This document shows, in pieces, positions 36,260 to 46,076 of a DNA stretch of 64,000 nucleotides. The stretch is taken from positions 682,001 through 746,000 of the forward strand of contig CAXXUZ010000003.1 in assembly GCA_963667605.2 (NCBI GenBank), given 5' to 3'. The translations under genes were made by a program, and so were the position numbers. Position 1 is the first letter of the stretch. The number at the start of each line of letters is the position of its first letter. Source of the stretch: JADLGL01 sp963667605. GTDB taxonomy: Bacteria; Pseudomonadota; Alphaproteobacteria; Rhizobiales; Kaistiaceae. The notes under the pieces were generated by a model. It did not search any database. It saw only the letters and a list, made by a program, of their open reading frames with translations, and was not told where the DNA came from.

Positions 36260-36941
36260 CGTCCGCCTCGTCTATCCCGATTTCAACGTTGATTATGACC
36301 TCGCGGTTCCGGGCGGCGCGCTCTGCGCGCTGATTGGCCCCTCCGGCGGCGGCAAGACGACGCTGCTCCACACCATCGCCGGCTTCGCCAAGCCGGAAAG
36401 CGGCACCATCCGCTTCGGCGGCATCGATCTGACACCACTGCCGCCGGCCGAGCGACCGTTGTCGATCCTGTTCCAGGACCACAATTTGTTTCCGCATCTG
36501 AACGCGGCGCAGAATATCGGCCTCGGCCTCGACCCAAGACTCAAGCTCAGCGCCGAGCAGAAGCATCGGGTCGACGGCGCGCTCGCCCGGGTCGAGCTGG
36601 CCAGCCTCGGCGCGCGCCGCCCGGCGGAGCTTTCCGGCGGCCAGCGTCAGCGGGTCGCGCTCGCCCGCGCCCTTGTCCGCGACAGGCTGCTGATGCTGCT
36701 CGACGAGCCGTTCACCGGCCTCGATCCCGGCCTTCGCATCGACATGATCGGCCTGGTCGATGCACTGCGGAAGGAACGCGGCCTGACCGTGCTGATGGCA
36801 ATCCACGCCCCGGAAGATGCCGCCCCTGTCGCTGATCTAATGGCGTTTATCGATGAGGGCCGGGTGGCGATTGTCGGACCGCCGGAGGAGATGATGCAGC
36901 GCGGCCGCTCTCCGGCGTTGGACCGCTATTTCCGGCGCTAG
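36243..36941 (+). CDS. thiQ: Thiamine ABC transporter ATP-binding protein
   Basis: A 232-residue ABC ATPase with Walker A GPSGGGKTT, Q-loop FQDHNLFPHL, signature LSGGQRQRVALARAL, Walker B LLMLLDEPFTGLD and an H-loop His in LMAIHAPEDA. It powers ThiP-mediated thiamine import. Unlike the ABC subunit at the left end of the window, every catalytic residue is intact. The stop overlaps the convergent decayed TIR gene by 4 bases. Confidence 0.95.
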   Translation: MLELDSVRLVYPDFNVDYDLAVPGGALCALIGPSGGGKTTLLHTIAGFAKPESGTIRFGGIDLTPLPPAERPLSILFQDHNLFPHLNAAQNIGLGLDPRLKLSAEQKHRVDGALARVELASLGARRPAELSGGQRQRVALARALVRDRLLMLLDEPFTGLDPGLRIDMIGLVDALRKERGLTVLMAIHAPEDAAPVADLMAFIDEGRVAIVGPPEEMMQRGRSPALDRYFRR

Positions 36942-39900
36942 ACCCGCGGCGGTAAGTCGGCGAAGTGTTTCTCACCTCCGAGCACTGCTTCCAGCTCGGC
37001 CAGTTCCTCGTCACGGCGATGATAGCCGCAGCTTTCGATCAGCTCACGGGCCGTGTCCAGGTTCTGTTTGGCTTCATCGACGAGGCGGTTCGCTTCATCG
37101 GCATCGGGGATCGTGGGCTTCGGCGGATTGGCTTCGAGCAGGCCGTTGAGCGGCGCGAAGGCCTCGATCTGGGCGAAGGCCGGCCGCGCCCGTTCCAGCG
37201 CCATGTCGTAGAGAAAGAGCTTCATTGGACCCTGCTCGGCGATTTCCTCAACCTCTTCGAGATCACGACCTGCGCTGTCCCAATCGCCAAAGCCCCGGTG
37301 AAATACGGCGCGGCCCAAGAGGCCCCTGGGAATATGTTCGGATGCCCCAGCGCCGCGCAGGCCCTCGACCGCTTCGTCAAGCCTAGCCCGGGCGGTTCGT
37401 ACATCGTTGCGGGCATTGGATCCTGGTTGCATAGAGCGAGCCACCTCGAACGCCAATCCCAGACTAGCCCGTCCCAGCGTGAGCGTGTCGAGAGCGATGT
37501 CGAGCAGCCAGTGAGTTTCGCGGGCGATCACGATCGTCTTGTCGGCTCGATCACGCGCGGCCACCCATTCGCCGCGGCCAAGCAGCAAGTTGCAGTATTG
37601 ATAACCCTGAAGGGAAGAGAGCAGGGGAAAGGTGGGCCGGTTCTTCTGCTGCCGCGTCTCGGCATCGGCAAAGAGCGTCTCGGCCTCCGCGAGCCGTCCG
37701 GCGCAGTGCATCGGCATGCCTCACGCGCTTAGTCGTCACATGGAATTCCACGCCGCTGCGGTCTGCATGTTCGACGGAGTTTGCAGCGTCGGACATGGCA
37801 TTGGCGATATCGCCAACGAGCAACTCCGTTTCGCTCAGATTCGACGCGTCAATCGCCGCATTCGGCCAATCCTTTGCCGCTTCTCGGATGCGCTATCCGG
37901 CCCGTTGCGCCAGCAGGGCCTCAGCTAAGCGTCCGTGGGACCGAAGACCCGACGCGGCCAAGCCCAGCAACCAGCCTTGGTCGGGCTTCGACAGAGTCGC
38001 ACTTGGGGTTTCGTACGGCCTGTCGAAGAACCAAGCCGACGGCAGCGAGGCCGGTCCCAATAGCACCGAGCATCTTGAGCGAATAGAACTGAGTCTTGCC
38101 ATCGGAACCCCGGCGGCAGATGCGGTCAGCGTAGATGTCGTCAAGCGCCTCCTGGTGCCGTCCGGCGCGGCAGCCATGAGCGATCGCCTGATAGAGCGGC
38201 CCCAGCTGTTCCAGATTCGGCTCGGTTCCTTCCTCGGTATTGTCCCGCAAATGCTCATAGAGACGGCCATGGGGCCGCGCACCAGGCCTCCGGTCTTCCA
38301 ACGCGCAGCCGCTCGCCGAACCAATCGCGGACCAGCGGGTGGGCGTCGATCGTATTCGGCTCGGCCGGGTTCATCGGCGCCAACAGCCGTGCATCACGTA
38401 GGCGGCTGACGCCGCGCTGCCAGTCCTCGTCAGAGAGGCCGACGATCAAATCGGTCAGGCCTTCGATGACCGGGGCGCGCAGCGCGCGCAAGCTGGCGCG
38501 ATCCGCCGGCCGGTCGAACAGGCCCATGATATTCATGGTCGCTGAAAGGACCGGCTCGCCCGAGAGCCGTTCCTTCTCATAGGATTCCATAACCCGGCGG
38601 GCATGGTCATGTCCGGGATTCTCGGCATCCGCTAGAACCCCCCGAATGTGATCGCGCCGACGTACATCGCCATGCTGCGTTTCTTTCAGCAGGGTTGCCA
38701 ACAGTGCTAGCGCCAGCGGATGGCCGCCGAAATTGTGCGCTGCCTCACGCAATTGCGCGTCGGTTCCCCAGACGCCATTGTCACGGAGCAACGCCGCACC
38801 GGCCTGGTCGGACAGCTGTTCGAGATCACGAACGGGAGCAACGCTGCCCTTCCATTCGCCGATGTCTTTAATCGCCAGTCGGCTGGTCAGCAGGATCATT
38901 CCTTGCGTCATCCTAGACGGCATTTGGGCGAAGCGACGGAGCAGGGCCCTGAGGCCGGGGTCCTTAAGCTGGCCCATCTGCGACCCTGGCCCATGCTGCA
39001 GCGGCTCGACGCCATCAAGGACCAGGAGTGTGCGCCTGTCAGCCAGTGCCGCCGCGATCGCCTCGCCCTTCGTGGAGGCACTGGTCGTATCAAGCGTGAG
39101 CCTCAACTTTCCTACCGCCCAATCGAGGAAGTTCTCGGCCGAGGTCGCGCGCTCCTTGGTGCCTTGGCTGTAGAAAAGACCAGCCGAGCACGGCGTCGGC
39201 ACCGCGATATTCATCGGCCTGGAGTCGCATCAGCCATTCATTGACCAATGCCGATTTGCCGGCCCCGCCCCCGCGATCAGCGACAGGATATTGACTTTGT
39301 TGTCGGCCCAAGCGGCATCCAGCTTCGCTAGTTCCTTCTCGCGACCGACCAGCCGCTCATAGCCGGTTTCCGGCAAGCCGCCGATGTCGATCAGGGTCGG
39401 GGCGGTGGTGGCTCCTTCCGTCGCAGGCGCAGCCGCAATTGTTTTTGGAGCTGCTGTCGAGGCGAAGAATCCGACGATCTCGCGCTCGATCTCTACCATC
39501 TGTACGTCACGGTCGTGCTGGGCATAGGACGACAGGCCAAGGATGTTCTTCGGCCGCAAATTGCGATCCTTGATCAATTCCAGACCACTTTCAGGGCACG
39601 GTGTCAGCACGATGGGGTAGAAGAGGACGCCGTCGCCATTCTCCTGTCTCTTCCGGATCGCTGGTATTTCGACGTCAAGAATGTAGCCAGATGAAAGGGC
39701 GTCGGGCGATGCGAGCAGAATGAAGACGTCGCATTTGGCCAACTGTCTTTTTATCCGACGCTTCCAATCCACGCCGCCGGGCATGTCGGAATCGACCCAG
39801 GCCGCATAGCGGCCCGCCTTGATGCCAGGCTTAAAGAAGCGGTGGATATAACTCTTCCACGCCACCTCTTCGCCGCGCGGCTTCTCCGGCTCGTCCTTAT

Positions 39901-39949
39901 GGCTGTAGCTAATGAAGATGACCGGCTCCTTGGTGCCGCCTTCGGCCAT
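36938..39949 (-). pseudogene. Decayed TIR-STAND (NB-ARC-like)-TPR gene
   Basis: The intact gene would be about 1,000 codons. Residues 1-140 are a TIR domain (VIFISYSHKD; DWKRRIKRQLAKCDVFILLAS; SGYILDVEI with the catalytic-type Glu). Next come a P-loop NTPase (GAGKSALVNEW; LLVLDGVEPLQHG; LGLKETQ-like helices) and C-terminal TPRs. The frame changes at 39263-39272 (one G lost), 39174-39177 (one T gained), 38271-38274 (one C gained), about 38033-38036 (one T gained) and about 37702-37708 (five bases lost from a repeated ACTGC). There is also an in-frame TAG at 37895-37893. The sum is -3, so start and end share a frame. Such proteins often act in anti-phage abortive defence or signalling. This copy should be dead. 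Confidence 0.85.
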
Positions 39950-40021
39950 GTCGCAACCCCCTCCCAGAGCGTTGAAAGGGTGGCAGGCCGTCGAGTCAAG
40001 CCAAGCCAGGGTTGAATCGCC

Positions 40022-41845
40022 TTAAGCCATCTCCGCCTTGGCCCGTTGCGAGCGCTTGCGGAGTATCGGATCGAGCAAGGCCTTGCGGAGGCGGATTGAT
40101 TTCGGCGTGATCTCGACCAGCTCGTCAGCGGCGATCCAGGCCAGCGCCTTCTCAAGCGTCATCTTGATCGGCGTCGTCAGGCGCACGGCCTCGTCCTTGC
40201 CGGCCGAGCGAATATTGGTGAGCTGCTTGCCCTTGAGAACATTGATCTCGAGATCATTCTCGCACGTGTGCTCGCCAACAATCATGCCGCGATAGACCTT
40301 CCAACCCGGCTCGATCATCATCGGGCCGCGATCTTCGAGATTGAACATTGCATAGGCAACGGCCTCGCCATTGCCGTTGGAGATCAACACCCCGTTGCGC
40401 CGGCCCGGGATCGTGCCCTTGAACGGGGCGTAGGCATGGAACAGCCGGTTGATCACCGCCGTGCCATGAGTGTCGGTGAGGAGTTCGCCCTGATAACCGA
40501 TGAGGCCGCGGGTGGGCGCGTGGAATACAAGCCGCAGCCGTCCGCCGCCCGACGGCCGCATCTCGACCAAATCGGCGCGGCGCTCGGAAAGCTTCCGGAC
40601 GACAATGCCTGAATGCTCGTCATCGACGTCAATGACTACTTCCTCGATCGGCTCGAGCAGATTTCCCGCCTCGTCGTGGGCGAAGACAACACGCGGACGC
40701 GACACGGCAAGCTCGAAGCCTTCGCGCCGCATCGTCTCGATCAGGATCGATAGCTGCAACTCGCCGCGGCCGGAAACGGTACAGGCGTCGGAGTGTGGCG
40801 CCGAGCTGACACGAAGCGCGACATTGCCCTCGGCCTCCTTGAACAGGCGATCGCGGATGACGCGGCTGGTCACCTTGTCGCCTTCGGTCCCGGCAAGCGG
40901 GGAGTCGTTGACCATGAAGGTCATCGACAGGGTCGGCGGATCGATCGGCTGCGCCTGGAGGGGCTGCGTCACTTCGGGCGCCGCCAGCGTATCGGCGACG
41001 TTGAATTTCGGCAGGCCGGCGATCGCGACGATGTCGCCCGCCACGGCTTCGTCGATCGGCGTCCGCTCGATACCGCGGAAGGCGAGTATCTTAGACACGC
41101 GGCCATTCTCGACCAGACCGCCGGTCCGATCGATCACCTTCACCGCCTGATTGGTCTTGAGGGAACCGGCGAAAATCCTTCCGGTCATCAAGCGGCCGAG
41201 ATAGGGGTTGGCCTCACTCAGGGTGCCGAGCATGCGGAAAGCGCCGGCCTCGATCTTCGGCGCCGGCACGTGGCGCAGCACCAGATCGAACAATGGCGCC
41301 ATTCCCTGATCGCTGGGGCCGTCGGCAGAGGCCGCCATCCAGCCTTGCTTCGAGGACCCGTAGATGATCGGGAAATCGAGCTGGCCATCGGTTGCGTCAA
41401 GCGCGGCGAAAAGGTCGAAGACTTCGTTGATAACTTCGGTGGGGCGGGCGTCTAGGCGGTCGACCTTGTTGATGCACACGATCGGCTTGAGCCCGACCTC
41501 CAGTGCCTTGCCGACGACGAATTTGGTCTGCGGCATCGGCCCTTCGGCGGCATCGACCAGAACGATCACCCCATCGACCATGTTGAGGATGCGTTCGACC
41601 TCGCCGCCAAAATCGGCGTGGCCCGGCGTATCGACGATGTTGATCCGCACATCCTTCCACACCACCGAAGTTACCTTGGACAGGATCGTGATGCCGCGTT
41701 CGCGCTCCAGATCGTTGGAATCCATCACCCGCTCGTCGACGCGCTGATTCTTCCGGAATGCGCCCGACTGCTGCAGCAACCGGTCAACTAGGGTCGTCTT
41801 GCCATGATCGACATGAGCGATAATGGCGATGTTGCTGAGAGCCAT
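40022..41845 (-). CDS. typA: Ribosome-associated translational GTPase TypA/BipA
   Basis: A 607-residue translational GTPase. It has the P-loop AHVDHGKTTLVDRLL (10-24), switch I RGITILSKV, G3 DTPGHADFGGEVER, G4 NKVDR, then domain II, domain III and the TypA-specific C-terminal domain (RLVFHAPTRGLIGYQGELLT; LRKALLDP). It binds the ribosome and helps 50S assembly and stress adaptation, including growth in the cold. The full-length protein is intact. It is separated by 72 bases from the decayed TIR gene on the same strand. Confidence 0.97.
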   Translation of the reverse strand: MALSNIAIIAHVDHGKTTLVDRLLQQSGAFRKNQRVDERVMDSNDLERERGITILSKVTSVVWKDVRINIVDTPGHADFGGEVERILNMVDGVIVLVDAAEGPMPQTKFVVGKALEVGLKPIVCINKVDRLDARPTEVINEVFDLFAALDATDGQLDFPIIYGSSKQGWMAASADGPSDQGMAPLFDLVLRHVPAPKIEAGAFRMLGTLSEANPYLGRLMTGRIFAGSLKTNQAVKVIDRTGGLVENGRVSKILAFRGIERTPIDEAVAGDIVAIAGLPKFNVADTLAAPEVTQPLQAQPIDPPTLSMTFMVNDSPLAGTEGDKVTSRVIRDRLFKEAEGNVALRVSSAPHSDACTVSGRGELQLSILIETMRREGFELAVSRPRVVFAHDEAGNLLEPIEEVVIDVDDEHSGIVVRKLSERRADLVEMRPSGGGRLRLVFHAPTRGLIGYQGELLTDTHGTAVINRLFHAYAPFKGTIPGRRNGVLISNGNGEAVAYAMFNLEDRGPMMIEPGWKVYRGMIVGEHTCENDLEINVLKGKQLTNIRSAGKDEAVRLTTPIKMTLEKALAWIAADELVEITPKSIRLRKALLDPILRKRSQRAKAEMA

Positions 41846-41931
41846 CGCGGGACCGGTCAGATGTATTCGGGGAAGCTAGACAGCGGAATATAGGGCTGCG
41901 ACGGGCTTAAGCAAACTACCCTGAGCTCCGC

Positions 41932-43047
41932 CTAGGCCTGTTTGCCGCCAGACCAGGGACCGGGCGCCGCCGACCTCAGGTTTGCCTGGCCGAGCATCAA
42001 CAGCTCGGAGAGATTCTCTTGCGAGACATAGCCTAGCAACCGGCCCTCTAGATCGGTGACGCCGACGATCGGCGCCCCTCCCTCGATGATCCGTCGAACG
42101 ACTTGGGTGAGTCGTGTTCCTTCCTGGACATGCGGCACCTCGATCATCGCCTCCAGTGCCGGAGCGCCGCGGCCGCGCGCCTTCAGGACCGCCACAATCG
42201 CAGCGCGGGTGACCACGCCTCGCATCCGGCCGGAACCGTCGACCACCGGAAACTCATGCTGAGTGGTACGAAGCACGGCGTCGGCGGCGTCTCCGATCGT
42301 CGCTTGCGGCGACAGGCTCTCGAATGCTCGGACCATCGCCTTTTCGACCGACAATCGCGAAGCGATGTCCATCAGCCCGGTGTGGCTGGCCTCACTGGCA
42401 GCAGCGATATAGACGAACACGGCAATGAAAATCAGGATCACATTGCCCCAGATAAGACCGAGGAGCACGAAGACGAAGGCAAGCCCCTGGCCGATTCGAG
42501 CAGCGATTGCCGTTGCCCGCCGACGGCTCATGCGAAACGCCAGCGCCGCTCTCAGCACGCGGCCGCCATCCATCGGGAAAGCGGGGATCAAATTGAACGC
42601 AACCAGATAGAGATTTATCAGCGCCAACTGTGAGATGAAGCCCTGACCATAGCCGGTGATCTGTTCCGGATCGAGAGATATATCGGCCCCAAACAGGATG
42701 AGCACACCGGCGATCACGACATTGACCAACGGACCGGCGATAGCGATGACGACCTCCTCAGACGGCTTTTCCGGCATCCGCGACAATCGCGCCAACCCGC
42801 CGATCGGCAGCAGCGTGATATCCGGGGTGGTTATGCCGTAGCGCCGCGCCGCGATCGCGTGGCCGAGCTCGTGGAGCACGACGCAGGCGAAGACGGCGAT
42901 GATGAAGAGGATGCTGCCGATCGCACCCGCCCAGCCGGCGGCGGTGTAGCCGGCAATGCCAAACCAAGCGAGCAGCAGGAGAAAGGTGAGATGGATTCGA
43001 ATCTCGCTGCCGGCGATCCGAAACAGAGTGACAGACCAAGCCATCAA
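41932..43047 (-). CDS. Site-2 protease family zinc metalloprotease with CBS domains
   Basis: A 371-residue M50B intramembrane protease of the SpoIVFB-like type. The zinc motif HELGH lies in VVLHELGHAIAARRYG, and the second ligand is in AFPMDGGRVLRA. About six membrane segments fill residues 1-220, and two CBS repeats follow (about 235-350; RMRGVVTRAAIV and RLLGYVSQEN). The CBS pair probably senses an adenosine ligand and tunes cleavage of a membrane-bound regulator. The substrate is unknown. It stands alone between typA and argG. Confidence 0.92.
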   Translation of the reverse strand: MMAWSVTLFRIAGSEIRIHLTFLLLLAWFGIAGYTAAGWAGAIGSILFIIAVFACVVLHELGHAIAARRYGITTPDITLLPIGGLARLSRMPEKPSEEVVIAIAGPLVNVVIAGVLILFGADISLDPEQITGYGQGFISQLALINLYLVAFNLIPAFPMDGGRVLRAALAFRMSRRRATAIAARIGQGLAFVFVLLGLIWGNVILIFIAVFVYIAAASEASHTGLMDIASRLSVEKAMVRAFESLSPQATIGDAADAVLRTTQHEFPVVDGSGRMRGVVTRAAIVAVLKARGRGAPALEAMIEVPHVQEGTRLTQVVRRIIEGGAPIVGVTDLEGRLLGYVSQENLSELLMLGQANLRSAAPGPWSGGKQA

Positions 43048-43207
43048 TGAAGCGGTTCAAAATGGATCATGTCATAGATATGGCGATGCAAAGCGACCAA
43101 AGACAAGGCCGACGTCGCTCCCCGCCAAGGCACCTTGTTCCACCGCGACGGCGATCCGGCCGTTGACGGCGTTCGGGAACACGTCGATCCTGCGACTGAG
43201 CTTGGCC

Positions 43208-44422
43208 TCAGCTATTGCGCCGCCGGCCTGCCAGCGTCCGAAGTCTTAAGGCATTCAGCCGGATGAAGCCCTCGGCATCCTTCTGATCATAGGCGCCGCG
43301 ATCGTCTTCAAACGTCACCAACTCGTCGGAATACAGCGATTGCGGTGATTTCCTGCCAACCACGATCGAATTGCCCTTGTAGAGCTTGAGCCGCACCGTG
43401 CCCTCGATCCGCTGCTGGCTCTGGTCGGCCATCGCCTGGATCATCTCCCGCTCCGGTGCGAACCAAAAACCATTGTAGACCAGCTCGGCGTAGCGCGGCA
43501 TCAGCGAATCTTTGAGGTGTGCCGCCTCGCGATCGAGCGTCAGCGATTCAATCGCACGGTGCGCCGCGAGCAGGATCGTGCCGCCCGGCGTCTCGTAAAT
43601 CCCCCGCGACTTCATTCCGACGAACCGGTTCTCGACCAGATCTACCCGGCCGATGCCATTGTCGCGACCAAGATCGTTGAGCGCCGCCAGCAATTTCGCC
43701 GGGCTCATCGCCTCGCCATTCAGGGAGACCGAGTCCCCCTTTTCGAAGCCGATCTCGATTTCTGTTGCCCGATCCGGTGCTTGTTGTGGCGACACGCTGC
43801 GCTGGAACACATATTCCGGCGGCTCTTGCCACGGATCCTCCAACACTTTCCCCTCCGACGATGAGTGGAGGATGTTGGCATCGACCGAGAACGGGGCCTC
43901 GCCGCGCTTGTCGCTCGGCACCGGAATCTGATGCATCTCAGCGAAGTCGATCAGATCGCTGCGCGATTTGAATTCCCATTCCCGCCACGGTACGATCACC
44001 TTGATGTCGGGATTGAGCGCATAGGCCGACAATTCGAACCGGACCTGGTCATTGCCCTTTCCGGTGGCGCCATGCGCAATTGCATCGGCCCCGGTCTCTT
44101 CTGCGATCTCGACTAGGCGCTTGGCGATAAGCGGCCGGGCGATCGAGGTGCCTAGGAGATACACACCCTCATAAAGAGCGTTCATCCGGAACATCGGGAA
44201 GACGAAATCGCGGACGAATTCCTCCCGAAGATCCTCTATATAGACCTCGCTGATGCCCATCAGTTCCGCCTTCTTCCGGGCCGTTTCGAGTTCCTCTCCT
44301 TGGCCGAGATCGGCTGTAAAGGTCACCACCTCGCAGCCATAGGCGGTCTGTAGCCATTTAAGGATGATCGAAGTGTCGAGCCCGCCGGAATAGGCGAGGA
44401 CCACCTTTTTGATGTCGGTCAT
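43208..44422 (-). CDS. argG: Argininosuccinate synthase
   Basis: Joins citrulline and aspartate with ATP to argininosuccinate in arginine synthesis. The 404-residue protein has the P-loop AYSGGLDTSIILKWLQ near the N-terminus, TADLGQGEELE, GATGKGNDQVRFE and NRFVGMKSRGIYETPGG. I chose ATG at 44422 because the family begins a few residues before AYSGG; a longer frame to 44680 adds unrelated basic sequence. The C-terminus is usual. It is transcribed alone. Confidence 0.97.
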   Translation of the reverse strand: MTDIKKVVLAYSGGLDTSIILKWLQTAYGCEVVTFTADLGQGEELETARKKAELMGISEVYIEDLREEFVRDFVFPMFRMNALYEGVYLLGTSIARPLIAKRLVEIAEETGADAIAHGATGKGNDQVRFELSAYALNPDIKVIVPWREWEFKSRSDLIDFAEMHQIPVPSDKRGEAPFSVDANILHSSSEGKVLEDPWQEPPEYVFQRSVSPQQAPDRATEIEIGFEKGDSVSLNGEAMSPAKLLAALNDLGRDNGIGRVDLVENRFVGMKSRGIYETPGGTILLAAHRAIESLTLDREAAHLKDSLMPRYAELVYNGFWFAPEREMIQAMADQSQQRIEGTVRLKLYKGNSIVVGRKSPQSLYSDELVTFEDDRGAYDQKDAEGFIRLNALRLRTLAGRRRNS

Positions 44423-44489
44423 AGTTCGCTCGTCCGCGGTCCGAGGAAACGCGGGCATATAGGACGCGCTTGCCGATAGCGGCAACTCC

Positions 44490-46076
44490 TCAGGATGAGA
44501 ACAACTTGAAGCGCTTGCCCTTGGCCGTTTTCGATGCAGCCGGGGCCGGGTCGGCATCGGGCGTCGGTCCCGGATCGTCGGGCTGGTGATTGTGGTCGAC
44601 CTTCTCCTCTTCCCCGCCGCCATTGGCCGGCTGACCGTCAATCGTCTCTCCGCCGTTGACCTCGGCTTCATCGGCACCATTGGCTGCTGCGGCCGGCTCC
44701 TTTTCCGCTGAGATCACCGCTGGCAACAACGCATCCTGAGCAAGCTCCAAATCGTCGTGAGTTTCCTCCGGAGCGGCAAGACGCTCGGCCGGCGCCTTCC
44801 ATTCGAACGCATCGATTCGGCCAGTGATCGGCGACACCGGTTGCCAATGATCGAAGACGTAGCCATCTGCCATCCACGATGGATCGCGCGGCGCCCTCAA
44901 GGCCCGGCCAAGCCAATCGCGAGCGCGGCCGATGTCGTCATGCTCGCGCTCCTCGATCTCAGCCATCAGCAGATAGACCCGTTCGGTCGGATGGGTAGCG
45001 AGAACACCGCCCAGCTCCTGGCGCGCAATGGCCCATTCCTGAGCGTCGACCGCCACGCGCGCCAGCGCCAATTGACCCTCAAGGTGATTGGCCCGGATCT
45101 TCGTCAAATGCCGGACGCGCTTCATCCGATCGCGACCGGACTCGCCTGGCCGCGCGTCCATATAGGCTTGGGCAAGCTCCGGGTGGGGCTCGATGCGCCA
45201 CGCCGTTTCCAGCACTTTAGCCGTCCGTTTGCTATCGCCGAGTCGGATTGCCAGCCGGCTCGCCACCACCGCCGCCGGCACCAATGCGGGCGCCAATCGG
45301 TGGGCTTCCAGGGCAAGATCGCGCGCCGCCGCCGGATCGGAATCCTCCAGCTCCATCGCTCTTGCAACGCGCAGCACCGCTTGGAGCCGCTTGGCGCGCT
45401 CGGCGTCCATTGCGCCGGCACCAGTGAGGCTCGCCACTGTTTCCAGCGCCGCCGCCCATTCGCCATCGGCCGCATGATATTCAAGTAGCGCCGGTCCAGC
45501 CCAAGCCAATCCCGGTTTTTCCCGATCAGCCGCCGCCGCGAAACTTCGGGCCGCCTCGGCGTCACCACGCCGGCGCGCCTCGAGGAATAGACCGCGCAAC
45601 CCTAGAACACGCGTCTCGGGCTTGGCTAGCATCGCTTCGAAAGCCGATCGCGCCCCCATATCGTCGCCGGTCAGTTGTGCGGTTTGGGCCGCCAGGAGCA
45701 GCGTAAGCGGCTCGGCCTGCGCGTAGTATCGCGACTCCGCGGCGTAGTGCGCGGCAACACTGGCGTCACCCGATCCGACAGCGATGAAGCCCTGAGTCAG
45801 TGCCTGGCTGCCCAGTTCGCGGCGACGATCGGCAACTTGCCGGCCAAGTCTTTTGGGAGCGCGCAATAGGGCTCGCAAGAACAGCCACAAGAGCCGTCCG
45901 ACGACCAGAACAGCGACAGCCAAAATCGCCGCCGCCATGACCGTTGTCCGGACATCGAATTCCTGGAAGCTGAACGTCACCGAGCCCGGATTGTCCGCAA
46001 GCCAAGCGAAGCCGGCCGCCAGGGCGAAGATGATCAGAACATAAATCAGAACGCGAATCATGACGCTAGGGTTCAC
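44490..46076 (-). CDS. hemY: HemY-like TPR membrane protein of the heme operon
   Basis: A 528-residue protein with two N-terminal membrane segments (VLIYVLIIFALAAGFAWLA; VMAAAILAVAVLVVGRLLW), then a long TPR-type helical region (about 110-410) and an acidic, Ala/Pro-rich tail ending in a short basic motif. It matches the HemY family encoded next to hemC and hemD in proteobacteria. Its role is unresolved; it may help organise heme synthesis at the membrane. It is not the protoporphyrinogen oxidase named HemY in Gram-positives. It overlaps the mitofilin-like gene by 4 bases. Confidence 0.9.
   Translation of the reverse strand: MNPSVMIRVLIYVLIIFALAAGFAWLADNPGSVTFSFQEFDVRTTVMAAAILAVAVLVVGRLLWLFLRALLRAPKRLGRQVADRRRELGSQALTQGFIAVGSGDASVAAHYAAESRYYAQAEPLTLLLAAQTAQLTGDDMGARSAFEAMLAKPETRVLGLRGLFLEARRRGDAEAARSFAAAADREKPGLAWAGPALLEYHAADGEWAAALETVASLTGAGAMDAERAKRLQAVLRVARAMELEDSDPAAARDLALEAHRLAPALVPAAVVASRLAIRLGDSKRTAKVLETAWRIEPHPELAQAYMDARPGESGRDRMKRVRHLTKIRANHLEGQLALARVAVDAQEWAIARQELGGVLATHPTERVYLLMAEIEEREHDDIGRARDWLGRALRAPRDPSWMADGYVFDHWQPVSPITGRIDAFEWKAPAERLAAPEETHDDLELAQDALLPAVISAEKEPAAAANGADEAEVNGGETIDGQPANGGGEEEKVDHNHQPDDPGPTPDADPAPAASKTAKGKRFKLFSS

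Noticed and set aside
44423..44680. N-terminal extension of argG
   Set aside because: Family members start just before AYSGG, and the extra residues are Arg- and Ser-rich shadow sequence reaching into hemY.
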